Positions 1 to 11,276 of a stretch of 64,000 nucleotides of DNA are shown here, piece by piece. The notes under the pieces were generated by a model. That model worked only from the letters and a program-made list of their open reading frames with translations, did no database searches and was not told where the DNA came from. The stretch's first letter is position 1, and each line of letters begins with the position of its first letter. The translations under genes and the position numbers were made by a program. The DNA is from Cercis canadensis (lineage: Eukaryota; Streptophyta; Magnoliopsida; Fabales; Fabaceae): NCBI GenBank assembly GCA_003255065.1, contig QAOA01002012.1, positions 368,662 through 432,661 on the forward strand, read 5' to 3'.

Positions 1-949
1 ATCTATAGGCATCTAAGACACAGAGGCAGGAGCTCCATCTTTTGGACATTCAAAGACACGATTCAGAGCCAGAGTCAGGAGTCCAACCCTAAAGGCTGGA
101 AAAAGAGCAAGATGGAAGATCAACCCATTGCAAGAACTTCATGAGAATGAGTTTTCATCTGATTCCATCTTGTCTTCTCTGTATTATTTTAATTAGATTT
201 TATCATAACTTACTTGTAAAGATTTAGATAGGATGAACCCTAGAAATATATTTGTATTTTGATTCTTTTGATTCAATGGGAATACATCTTTAATTCTTGG
301 AATTGTCTATGATTATTATTTGTGTTGAGTTGATGTTGCTAGCCATTGATTTAGCACCAGATTCCAGTTTATAGATTGAGAGATTGTAGATTGGATAAGA
401 TCTCTTGTAGATAATGGGATTTGCTTAGGATCACTAGAGATAGGATTCACATAAGTCCTTTGATTTGAGTCAATGTACTAAGGGAATCCATAAAACACAA
501 ACTAATGCTTTCTTAGGGGTTTTGATTAGGAAGAGATTTCAGTCATTCAACCTAAGAATAGATGTCTTATTGCTTGAGAAAGATTAAGGCATAATTTAGG
601 GATTCCCATCAGTCTAAGTAAAGTATTGGTGTCCACTGAGTTAAAGATGATAGTGCAATGCTTGCCCTAGGGGGATTCTCATTTAGACCTATCCTTCGAT
701 TGATAAATCCATCAAATTCTTTGTTATTATTTTATTATCTTGTTTATATTATTTTAGATTAGTTAGTCATTTATCAAACCGAATTTCTGAGATTAGATAA
801 TAGAAAAAGGATTATTACTAATAGCTATAGTTCCTCGTGGGATCGACATCCGTACTCAATCAAGCTATTCTACAAAACGATAGGTATACTTGCCTAAAGT
901 GATTATAGCTATGTTTCGATTGAATACAAGTTCATAAAAGTAAACATCA
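1..949 (+). mobile_element. LTR of family A, plus orientation, 3' part
   Basis: This is the downstream part of a long terminal repeat read on the plus strand. Positions 31-590 are closely repeated in inverse orientation at 950-1509, and positions 590-949 are unique to this copy. It ends at 949 in aaacatca, which pairs with the terminal TGAT of the opposite copy at 2042, so the family has TGAT...ATCA ends. The stretch around 835-870 (tcgtgggatcgacatccgt) resembles sequence often seen near the 3' end of plant Gypsy LTRs. The opposite copy breaks off exactly where this one ends, so I infer that this LTR belongs to an element inserted into the minus-strand copy. Its 5' end and its target duplication lie left of the window. 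It could be a solo LTR or the 3' LTR of a full element. Confidence 0.7.
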
Positions 950-1509
950 CTTAATCTCTCTCAAGCAATAAGACATCTATTGCTAGGTTGATTGACTGAA
1001 TCTCTTCCTAATCAAAACCCCCAAGAATGCATTAGCTCATGTTCTGTGAATTCCCTTAGTACATTGACTCAAATCAGAAGACTTATGTGAACCCTATCTC
1101 TAGTGATTCCAAGCAAATCCCACTCCCTACAAGAGATCTTGTTCAATTTACAATTTCTCAATCTATAAACTGAAATCTGGTGTTAAATCAATGGCTAGCT
1201 TCATCAACTCAACACAAATAATAATCATAGACAATTCCAAGAAATGAAAGGTATATTCTCATTAAATCAAAGGAAGAAGAGTTTAGATGTAGTTCTAGGG
1301 TTCATCCTATCTAAACCTTTACAAATTAGTTCATGATAAAATCTAAATCAACAAAATACAGAGAAGACAAGATAGAATTAGAAAAACTTATTCTCATGAA
1401 GTTCTTTCAAGGGGTTGATCTTCTATCTTGTTCTTCTTCAAGCCTCTAGGGCTGGGCTGCCGCCTCTGGCTCTGATATTTGTCTCTTGATGTCCAAAAGA
1501 TGGAGCTAT
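31..1509. repeat. Large inverted repeat (arms 31-590 and 950-1509)
   Basis: The arms are reverse complements over about 560 bp with scattered mismatches; for example tcttttggacattcaa near 37 matches the complement of ttgatgtccaaaaga near 1487. The spacer is about 360 bp. The arrangement arises from two LTRs of one family in tail-to-tail orientation. A read-through transcript would form a long hairpin. Confidence 0.8.
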
Positions 1510-2042
1510 CTTACTTCCCCTCTTAGGTGCATATATATACTACTTCGAATACTAGGGTTTCACCTTAAGAAGATCGAACACGACCTGGACACGGCCGTGT
1601 TCATTAATGGTTGTTGGGCGTGTCACTTACATTCCCTCTCTAGACCTCAAACACGGCCTCAGACACAACCGTGTTCTCTCTAGCAGGGGGCGTGTTCATC
1701 TCAGGATCTTCTCTGGACTGCGAACGCGGCCTTAATACGGGTATGTCTTTTCTCATTCTTGGTCGTGTTCTTCACAAATTCTGAAGCAGAGATTCTGGAG
1801 GCCAGACACAGGCATGGACACAACCGTGTTCGTGGCCGTGTCCTCTGTTTGCACTTCGAATTGATTCTTCTGCCCTTTTGCTCTAGAAAGTCCATAGAAT
1901 TCTTCCTTTTGCTTGATCAACCAGAGAAACACCTGAAATACAAATATATGAGTTAAGTGTCATGTTTAAAGCGAATTTGCTCAACTTTAGGTAAGAATCT
2001 GTTGATAAAACATGGAACTTAAAGACATAATAAGCAAATATC
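950..2042 (-). mobile_element. LTR of family A, minus orientation, cut by insertion
   Basis: Read on the minus strand, an LTR begins at 2042 with TGATATTTGC and runs to 950, where it stops abruptly at the plus-strand family A LTR. The missing terminal part corresponds to 590-949 of the other copy, so the full LTR would be about 1.45 kb. The right border is precise: homology between the two LTR copies of the surrounding element resumes at 2043. No protein-coding frame was recognised. The short frames here carry no known motif. Confidence 0.7.
1575..1850. repeat. Dispersed ACGGCCGTGT-type palindromic motifs in LTR A
   Basis: Variants of the near-palindrome cacggccgtgt recur at about 1590, 1643, 1665, 1725 and 1825. 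They are GC-rich within AT-rich LTR sequence. Similar motifs are common in some plant Gypsy LTRs. Their function is not evident. Confidence 0.55.
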
Positions 2043-2566
2043 ACTTTCTTTGCTAAATGGGTTTCTTTTCTCCTCTCTCTATTCTTTTTTTCACCGAATT
2101 CCTTTATTTGCTGAATGGGTTTCCTTTCTCCTTTAGATATTTTATTTTGTCTGACTTTCCCATCTTGCCATTCAATCTTCACCACCCATGTCTACTTTTT
2201 TCCTTTTTATTTTGGTCTTTTCTCTTTTTTTGTTTTAGTTATTTAGTAAATAGAAGATAATGTATGAATTTGGGCCAATGGAGAGAGGAGGAAATCTATT
2301 CCTTGCTCTCCTATTAGTGCTCTTAGATTTAGTAACACAAAAACCTATTTAAAAAACTATTTTTCTATTTATTTATTATTTGCAAAAATTTAATTATTGT
2401 AAAATGGGCTGCACTAACAATGGACTAGGCCTAGGGTTTATTTCATTACAAAAACCCAAACAACAAAATAAAAATAACTAATTAGAAATTATGAATTTAT
2501 CTATCTTTTTTTTTTTCAAAAATTGTTATACCATGAAAAAGACTGGGACAAAATATGGTGTTTACA
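2043..2566 (-). repeat. 3' LTR of family B, first 524 bp
   Basis: This stretch matches the start of the family B 5' LTR (about 10705-11276), including the gaatgggtttc repeats, the gagaggaggaaatctatt segment and the terminal ggtgtttaca. Divergence is moderate, with substitutions and small indels. The match stops abruptly at 2043. Confidence 0.8.
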
Positions 2567-2580
2567 GTTACCTCTCTTTA
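2567..2580 (-). other. Polypurine tract of family B
   Basis: Directly upstream of the 3' LTR on the minus strand is taaagagaggtaac, a purine-rich stretch at the position where plus-strand DNA synthesis of LTR elements starts. Confidence 0.6.
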
Positions 2581-2679
2581 TGTGTTTTCATATAGATAAA
2601 ACACATTAAGCTCTCGCTTGTTGTTTTTTAGTGTAAGAAACATGTAAAGACAAAAGACAAGTATTTTGTGTGGAGAACC

Positions 2680-4661
2680 CAAAAATTTAAAAGCACCGAG
2701 CTCTTTCACCCGAAAGCCGACATGAATTAAAAAGTAACGAGATCTTTCACCTAGGAGCAAACAGAATTTAAAGGCACTGAGATCTTTCACCTGGAGCCAA
2801 CAGAATTTAAAAGCACTGAGATCTTTCACCTGGGAGAAAACAGAATTTAACGGTACTGAGATCTTTCACCTGAAAGCCAACATAATTTAAAAGCACCGAG
2901 ATCTTTTACTCATGAGCCGATAGGAATTTAAAAGCTCCAAGATCTTTCACTCGGGAGCTGACAGGAATTTAAAAGTATCGAGATCCTTCACTCAGGAGCC
3001 GAGAGGAATTTAAAAGCATCGAGATCCTTCACTCAGGAGCCGAGAGGAATTTAAAAAGCATCTAGATCTTTCACCCGGGAGCAACCATAAATTTAAAAGC
3101 TCTGGGATCTTTTACCCAGGAGCCGATAGAAATTTAAAAGCACTGAGATCTTTCACCCGGGAGCCGACATAATTTAAAAGCACCGAGATCTTTCATGCGG
3201 GAACTGACAGGAATTTAAAAGCACCGAGATCTTTCACCCTAGAGTCGATAGAATTTAAAAAGCACCGAGATCTTTCACTTATGAGCCGACATAATTTAAA
3301 AGCACCGAGATCTTTCACCCGAGAACCAACAAAATTTAAAACCACCAAGATCTTTCACCTGGAAGCCGACAAGAATTTAAAAGCACTGAGATCTTTCACC
3401 CAGGAACCGAAAAAATTTAAAAGCACCGAGCTATTTCACTCAGTAGCCAACAAGAATTTAAAAGCACCGAGATCTTTCACCCGGGAGCCAACAAAATTTA
3501 AAAGCGCTGAGATCTTCCACCTGGGAGCCAACAAAATTTAAAAGCACCGAGATCTTTCACAAGGGAGCCGAAAAAAATTTAAAAGCATCGAAATCTTTCA
3601 CCCGGGAGCCGACAAAAATTTAAAAGCACCGAGATCTTTCACCCGGGAGCCGGAAGAATTTAAAAGCACCGAGATCTTTTACTCGAGAGCTTACAGGAAT
3701 TTAAAAGCATCGAGATCTTTCACCCAAGAGCCAACATAAAGTTAAAAGCACTGAGATCTTTTACTCAGGAGCTGACAAAATTTAAAAGCACCGAGATCTT
3801 TCACCTAGGAGCCAACAGAATTTAAAAGTACCGAGATCCTTCACCCATAAGCCAACAGAATTTACAAGCTCTGAGATCTTTAAACCGGGAGCCGACAAAA
3901 ATTTAAAAGCACCGTGATCTTTCACTTGGGAGCCGAAAAAATTTAAAAGCTCTGAGATCTTTCACCCTGGAGCCGACAGAAATTTAAAAGCACCGAGATT
4001 TTTCACCTGGGAGCCAATAGAATTTAAAAGCACCGAGATCTTTGACCCGAGAGCCGATAGAATTTAAAATCACCGAGATCTTTCACCCAGGAACTGACAG
4101 AATTTAAAAGCATCGAGCTCTATCACTCGGGAGCCGACAGGAATTTAAAAGCACTGAGATCTTTCACCCTGGAGCCGACAAAATTTAAAAGCACCAAGAT
4201 CTTTTACCCGAGAGCCAACAGGAATTTAAAAGCACCAAGATCTTTCAATCGAGAGCCGATCTTTCATCTGGGAGCAGACAAGAATTTAAAAGCATCGAGA
4301 TCTTTCACTCAGGAGCTGACAAGAATTTAAAAGTACCGATATTTTCCACCGGGGAGCCGACAGGAATTTGAAAGCACCGAGATCTTTCACTCGGGAGCCA
4401 ACATGAATTTAAAAGCACCGAGATCTTTCACCCGGGAGCTGACAAGATTTTAAAAGCACCGAGATCTTTCACTCGGGAGCCGATAGGAATTTAAAAGCAT
4501 CGAGATCTTTCACCCGGGTGCTGACAGAAATTTAAAAGCACCGATATCTTTTACCCGAGAGCCGACAAAAATTTAAAAGCACCAAGATTTTTCACCTGGG
4601 AGCCAACATAATTTAAAAGCACAGAGATCTTTCACCCGGTAGCCAACAGAATTTAAAGGCA
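2680..4661. repeat. Minisatellite, about 41-bp unit, about 48 copies
   Basis: A head-to-tail array of diverged units of the form aatttaaaagcaccgagat followed by ctttcacccgggagccgac. Unit length varies by a few bases through one-base indels next to the poly-A part. The period is not a multiple of three, and the translated frames across it are not conserved, so it does not look coding. It lies just inside the 3' LTR of family B, in its 3' untranslated part. Confidence 0.9.
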
Positions 4662-5035
4662 CCTGGCTTGACACAGGCACAACCTAGCTAGGCTAGATTC
4701 GATTTAAGCAGAAAAGAAAAATGTAGACAAGGAAATCACTTAGCTTGACACAAGCTTGACCTAGCTAGGCTAGATTTCATTTAAGCAATAAAAGTGAATG
4801 TAGAAAAGGAAAGCATTTGGCTCGACACTAGCTCAACCTAGCTAGTCTAGATTCGATTTAAGCAAGAAAAGCAAAATGCAGATAAGGAAAGCACCTAGCT
4901 CGACACATGCTCGACCTAGCTAGGCTAGATTCAATTTAAGCAAGAAAAGTAAATTGTAGATAAGGAAAGCACCTGGCTCGACATAAGCTCGACCTAGCTA
5001 TGCTAGATTCGATTTAAGCAAGAAAAGTAAATGTG
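4662..5035. repeat. Second tandem repeat, about 76-bp unit, 5 copies
   Basis: Five units contain acctagctaggctagatt and gatttaagcaagaaaag, with starts near 4662, 4738, 4815, 4892 and 4969. The array abuts the 41-bp minisatellite and is followed (5036-5110) by two copies of a shorter ggccgaa...tttgacaagaaaa unit. All lie in the family B internal region. Confidence 0.85.
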
Positions 5036-8000
5036 TCTCCTCCGCCGAAGGGCTTTGACAAGGAAAACAAAGTGGCCCCTCGGCCGAACATCTTTGACAA
5101 GAAAAAAAAATGTGAAGATGTGTATGTCGTGGTTCAAGGCCTATGGTTAAACAAAAAAGCAAACAGGGGATGAACTTTAGAAAATGCATGATATGAGTCA
5201 ACATGACAAAATTTGGGAAATGATATGATCTGCAAGAAAAATAACATGAAAGGGCAGGGCCCAATCTGGTAATAAGACAATGGGTCAATGGCCAAGGAAT
5301 TCTAAGAATTAAAAGAATGGGTCAAGGCCCAGAATGCAGGGGAATAAAACTGGTAGGTCAGAACCAATGCTTAAAAGACATAGAATTCGAAAAGTGCAAG
5401 TTGCTTGCTCAATCAAAATTTGCCCCAGTTTATAGTCTAGTCCCAGAGACTTCTATCTGCACGGATATTGATGAATGTTAATCCTTTGCAAGAATCATAG
5501 CAATGCTTTAAGCCAGTTTTTCAATTGCTAATGCTTGTCATGTCAATTGAGTAAGAGTCACTCCTATTTTATTTGGCAAAAATTAATGAAATGAGCTATG
5601 GATTCAAAGAAAGATAGTGGTGAGGAAATGATAGATATGAGACAAGACATATGGCCCTTGATTTATGTCAACGAACTTGTCAAGGACAAAATTGTGCAAT
5701 AAATGAATTTTTGGAAAACCGAAATTTGCCCCAGTGTCAGGCACTAGGGGGATCAGGGAAACAAAAGTTAGGACATAAAGCCCCATGGTTATGACAACTT
5801 GCAAACTTACAGAATGAAAATTTGCTCAAGTGGCAAGGACTTGAAGAAATTCCCTTTCAAAATTGCAATTGACACAAAAAGATTTTTCTTGAGTCAGGCT
5901 TGATGTCAATTAATTTTTATTTTTTTTTGAAAACCAAATTTTTTCATGAAAAATTTTGCCCCAGTTTATGGTTCAAGCAAACTAATCCTTAATGAGGTCT
6001 TTTAAAAGCTTGTAATGAGGTTTTAAGATGAAAAATTTTTCTTTTCTTTGGAATGAAATGATAAAGACTCAAAATTTGATTTCTTTCCTTACCTTATTTC
6101 TCCATTTTTCTTCAATGCCCAACTCCAATAGACTTTTGTGCCAACATTTACTTACCAAGAGGATGTTCAAGGGTTGTAATGGGGTTTTGAGAATATAAGA
6201 TATGACTAATGAAAGAGATGATATAAAGGCCCAAACATTTTATGTTGGGGCAACAATGAGAATCTTGTTTTTCATAACTTGAGGTCTTCTTCTTACCATT
6301 TTTATCACATGGATTGCATTTCTTATTCCTCAACCATTTAGAATGAATACTTTTGTTTATTCTCTTTTTTGTCTCTCTTTCTAGAAAATGATTTTTTACC
6401 TCTTGAAGAGTTTTTCTTTTCCTCTTTTGGAGAGTTTTCCTCTCTTTTGCACTTCTTTTACATTTTCACTTTCTTTTTGGCAAGTCCATTGAGGTTTTGA
6501 AGACATCCTTAGCAAGTTGACTCTTATTATAGCCTGGGTATGATTCTCATCAGGTGTGAAGAAAAATTTAAAGTTCAAAGTAGTTTGACAAAGGATATGA
6601 TGTGTTTGGATAAAAGAAAGAAAATCATCTTTCTTGGCATTTGAATGTTGTCATGAAAGTTTATTGGAGTTCTACCATTTCCAAGGGAGTTCATGAATTT
6701 TGAAATTAAGAAATGAACTACTTCTTCAAACTCAAATGAGTGACTAAGGATACTCCGCAATGTTTGGGAGAACAAAAGAAAATGCCTCTGATCATTGAAA
6801 AAGTTTGCTTGTGGAGCTCACATTTTGCTTGAAAACAATTTTTCTTATGGGGTCTTGAATTTGCATCACTCTCAACTTTATCATCTTTGCATCAATTGCA
6901 ACTCCTCAAAGGAAAAATTTATGGAAATTTTTTTTTTATGTTTTTTTTTTTTAAGGATTTTAAAGATAAGGATTTGAAAGAGAATTAGAAAGGAAAGATG
7001 GTGAATGAAGATGAATTATCATTGCATTAATGAAGTTAAATAAAATAAGGTCCAAATGTAAAGTAAACTCTACTAGTCTTGGACTTCAGCTAACTAGAGC
7101 ATGATTGACATGACAAACATTTAACAATGAAATAAAAGTCTTGAAGTAGGTAAAAATCCATGTTCAAAAGGATGAAAAGAGCTTGAGCACAAAAATTTTT
7201 GTTTTTTTTTTCTTCTTCTTTTTTTCTTTTTTTGAACTTTTTTTATGAGACAAAACTTGATTAGGCTCATTTTCTTTGAGCGCTTATTGTCAAAACATTT
7301 TCAATAAGATGAATGAAAAATAAAAATACATGCATGCCATAAAAATGAAAAGAAAACTCTCAAGACTTGAGTATATAATAGATGACATGAGAATGCCTTT
7401 TATTTTTTATTTTTTTTGTGAAAATACTTTGCAAAGTGCAATGAGCTATTGACACTCTTATTTTCAAAGTGAGGGAAAACATATGAGAGATAACAAAAAG
7501 AATGCTTCCCCAATGTCCTATGATTAGGTCAAAACCTTAGGGTTAAATATTTCTAACCTACTAGCCAGGCTAAATGTGTAGGGTTACAGGGTAGGTCTAT
7601 CATTCTAGACAACCCAAAGTTCCCAGATCACCTCCATCAACATAATGGAGGATCTCACCTTACTTGCATGAATAGACAAGGAGATAAACTCCCATGTTTA
7701 TCCATGCCAGTAGGACAGGACATGATCTGAGTGGAAGCTTTCGTGTAAGCCGCCAAAGAATATGTCTTTGGTGACAACATTAAACTCCCTCCTATTCCTG
7801 GGGAAGCATATGAACCTGGGGCCCGGGTGTAGAGCCAGAAAGTGTGTGAGGTAGCAGTGTTAATGTATTGTGTGTGCAAGGAAAGCATATAAACCTCAAC
7901 TAAAGCTACCCCTCACAAGAAAAAAAAAAACACAGAATATACATGCGCAATAAAATAATCTATCTACAGATACAAGCACAAAATAAACAATAAAACAATA

Positions 8001-8080
8001 AAACAAAATTAGGGATGAAGAAAATACATTAGGCCATATAATACTCGCATAGCCAATTTCTTAGGTTTGACTCTCTAAAT
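5036..8080 (-). mobile_element. Family B internal region, no coding capacity
   Basis: Three kilobases without a credible reading frame. The phrase tttgccccagt recurs near 5418, 5724 and 5958, each time before a short variable segment. Several A- or T-rich tracts are present (for example 6930-6955, 7195-7240, 7395-7420). Nothing here matches a retroelement protein. Confidence 0.6.
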
Positions 8081-8099
8081 GTCCCCAGTGGGGTCGCTA
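8081..8099 (-). other. Primer binding site of family B (Arg-tRNA type)
   Basis: On the minus strand tagcgaccccactggggac lies 3 bases inside the LTR end. It resembles TGGCGACTCCACTGGGGA, complementary to the 3' end of a plant Arg-tRNA and used by Ogre/Tat elements. There are a few mismatches, and the tRNA assignment is from memory of the family. Confidence 0.65.
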
Positions 8100-8102
8100 A
8101 AC

Positions 8103-11100
8103 TGTCATAACGTACCCAAAGGTCACTATGACGTAAATGACGGACTTAGAAAAAAAAAGATTAGTTTTCGAAAGAAAACTTAGAGTCGCCACCAATTGTA
8201 TTAAGAAAATAGGGAATAATTGGAAAACCCCTTTTTAATTAATTAAAAAAAATGGTCTGCGAACCAGAGAGGGTTCGAGAGTCAGTTTATGTATGGGGAA
8301 GGTGTTAAGCAACCTACAACACCCGTCTAAAAGACGGTTACCCGAAATTAGTTGTGTGAATCATAAAATGGCTAAAAATGTACTTTATTCATCCATCGAA
8401 CAATAAACCATACAAGTAAATAAGAATACTAACAACAAATTTAAACATGAATTGCATGCAACTAACGTGCCCTAAATCCTTCCACCCGTTCCTGGCATAT
8501 GGCGCCCTTCGGGGTGGCGCTTATCCTTACCTAAGAACGATAGGGTGGGTCATCTGATATGCAGATGGATCGCTCTATCCCTCCATGATAGGTAATGGGC
8601 CTATGGATACTACGCGTCACATATATATTTTTTATATGCAATGCAAATGCATACTTTTAAATATTACAAAACTTGTCTTGGTGAGAGGGACTTTAATTAC
8701 ATTCAAAAAAATAAAATAAGATAAATGAAAGTCTCTTGCTCCTAACTTGCAGCAAAGTCTTCTCGAGCAGAGCCCTCCAACTTGCCCACTGCCACAATCA
8801 CTCTTAGTCATAAGTCAAATTACTCTAGGAAATACCAAATTCAAGTTAAAAGATTCACAAAAAAATATCATCATCTCAAGTATATCTTACCTCAAACATA
8901 TAAAAAAGATCCTGAATGACAACCAATAAATAATGACCACAACTTGGAGAAATTAATAACCCAAGAAATATTCCAAATGGAACTCAAAAAAAATTTAAGA
9001 CAACTACCCCAAAAGTATAACTACCAATTAGCTCTCACACTGGCAAATGCAAAAATTACCAAATTGACATGTCAATAGCTCTTATGCAATGCTTAGAACC
9101 AAGTTAACAACTCACAAAAATGGAACAATAGAAAATTAAGAAAAATATCACTTAGACAAAATCCAAAACAGCTACATTCAAAATAAAATTGGAAGCAAGG
9201 GAAAAATGCAAAAAATTCAAAAATTGCACACATCCTACGATTCTATGAAAGCAAGAATCATGCAAAAATGAGCATTATAATTCAAATTAGAGACAAAAGA
9301 CTGAACACTGCCAGAGAGAGGGAAGCAATGTCAATGCAGCAGTGAATAGTCATACTCAAATCAAAACTGAGAGAAAGCTAGACATGAAAAAATTCTGAAA
9401 ATTGAACATATGTCTTATGGCTCTATTGAGATGAGAATCATACAATTTGGAGTTGTATAACTCAAATTAAAGACAAAAGACTGAACACTGCTAGAGACAT
9501 GACAACCGTGTTGGTGCTACAATGAACAACCATACTCAAATCAAAACTGGGAGCAAGCTAGACATGAAAAAATTCTCAAAATTGCACACATTGAAGATAT
9601 ACATCTTATGGTTCTATTGGGACAGATGGTGCTAAATTTCAGGCTCTATAGTTCTAAAAAGAATTAAAAGACTACATGCTGCCAGAGAAAATCAATAGGC
9701 CTGACAATGCAGAAAAATGGCCAACTTTAAATTAGAACTGGGAGCAGGAGACAGCAAAAAATCTGGAAATTATACACATTAAAGACACACATCTTATGGT
9801 TCTAACGAGACCAATCACTTAATTCTGAGCTCTCCAGCTCTATCTATAATAATAAAAAAAAAAAAAAAAAAAAAAAAAAAANAAAAAGAAGCTGAATGCT
9901 ACCAGTGCTCACTAACAAACCCAAAAATGACTTATGCAAATGCTTGTTTATGCTAAAAAAAATACTAATCCATTTTAAAATCAAGCCACAATAAAGCAAA
10001 CAATACATTTCCAATTAAGTCTCAACCCAACCCTGAATCAAACATTATAACAGCCCCAAAACCAGGCGAAATAACATCCAAAAATAAACCAAGGCAGCAC
10101 CCCAACACAATAACACAAAATAACTCCAAAATCCATTGATCATGCATTGAGACAAACACTTAATCGAAGAGAAATAGCAACTGAAATGTGGCCAAAACTG
10201 GCCCCAATATGTGCCATTAACCTCAACAAAACAACACCCAAATCACAACCAATTTTAAGATGAATAATGCACCCTGATCTCTAAAATAGCCACTCAAAAT
10301 AGCCAAAAAGAATAACCCAGGACAGCCATGCAAATCCACCCTCTATAATCCAAAACAACTATTCAGAAATACAATGAGAACAATCAAGGGAATAACATCT
10401 AAACAAACATGAACTGAGGGATACAAACCCTTCCAACCAGCCACCAATAATCAATAAAACAAGATAATTAGAAACCCATTTAGATTGGGCATATGGCAGA
10501 GCATGAAAAAAACCCAAAATGCATAGGTATTGGAAACATATCTCATGAATCTAAGAAAATCCAGTTGTAGATAGAATAAAATCATACCTGAATGATGCTT
10601 CTTTTTTCTCAATTCCTCTTTTCTTGTTCGATCTCTCTATTCTCTCATGCGTATCTCTCCTTCCTTGCTCTATTCTTTCTCTTCTCTCTACTCTCTCATG
10701 TGTTTCTACTCATTTTCTTTCTTTGTTGAATGGGTTTCTTTTCTCCTCTCTCTATTCTCTCTTCCACCGAATTCCTTTCTTTGCTGAATGGGTTTCCTTT
10801 CTCCTTTAGATATTTTATTTTTCCTCACTTTCCCAACTTGCCATTCAATCTCCACTACCCATCTCTACTTTTTCCTTTTCATTTTGTCTTTTCTCTTTTT
10901 TCTTTTCTTTTTTTTTTGTTTTAGTTATTTACTAAATAGAAGATAATGTATGGATTTGGACCAATGGGGAGAGGAGGAAATCTATTTCTTGCTCTCCTAT
11001 TGGCGCTCTTAGATTTGGTGACACAAAAACCTATTTAAAAAAATATTTTTCTATTTTTCTATTTATTTATTATTTACAAAAATTTAATTATTGAAAAATG

Positions 11101-11276
11101 GGCTAGATAAGAAAAATGGGCTACACTAATAATGGACTAGGCCTAGGGTTTATTTCATTACAAAAGCCCAAACAACAAAATAAAAATCACTATTTAGAAA
11201 TTAAGAATTTATCTCTCTTTTTTTTTCAAAAATTATTATATCATGAAAAAGACCCTAACAAAATACGGTGTCTACA
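8103..11276 (-). repeat. 5' LTR of family B, 3.17 kb
   Basis: Bounded by TGTAGACACC at 11276 (minus) and by tgtcat on the plus strand at 8103, giving TG...CA ends. The part near 10705-11276 is matched by 2043-2566. The LTR contains a phrase typical of long plant LTRs, ggggaaggtgttaagcaacc near 8297, and a poly-A run with one N at 9882. No coding frame was recognised. Confidence 0.8.
9215..9860. repeat. Imperfect tandem repeat, 180-195-bp unit, within LTR B
   Basis: Diverged copies share agacaaaagactgaacactg, catactcaaatcaaaactg and catcttatggttct, with unit starts near 9293, 9471 and 9666 and a partial copy upstream. Internal LTR duplication of this kind explains part of the LTR's unusual length. 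Confidence 0.65.

Larger units (their letters stand above)
2043..11276 (-). mobile_element. Coding-free LTR retrotransposon (LARD-like, family B)
   Basis: On the minus strand the parts are in retrotransposon order: 5' LTR 11276-8103 starting TGTAGACACC, primer site at 8099-8081, an internal region of 5.5 kb, a purine-rich tract at 2580-2568, and a 3' LTR starting at 2566 with TGTAAACACC. Only 524 bp of the 3' LTR remain, because family A inserted at 2042. No gag, protease, RT or integrase frame was found in the internal region, so this is a large non-autonomous derivative that would need proteins from elsewhere. The primer site resembles the Arg-tRNA type used by Ogre/Tat Gypsy elements, which suggests but does not prove that parentage. 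It sits inside a PMD pseudogene exon. The target duplication (expected gatac at 11277-11281) cannot be tested because the other end is outside the window. Confidence 0.82.

Noticed and set aside
3281-3541. Repeat-protein frame across the minisatellite
   Set aside because: The 41-bp period is not a multiple of three and the frame is not kept along the array.
2680-4661. CRISPR-like array
   Set aside because: Units adjoin without unique spacers, and the host is a plant. It is a minisatellite.
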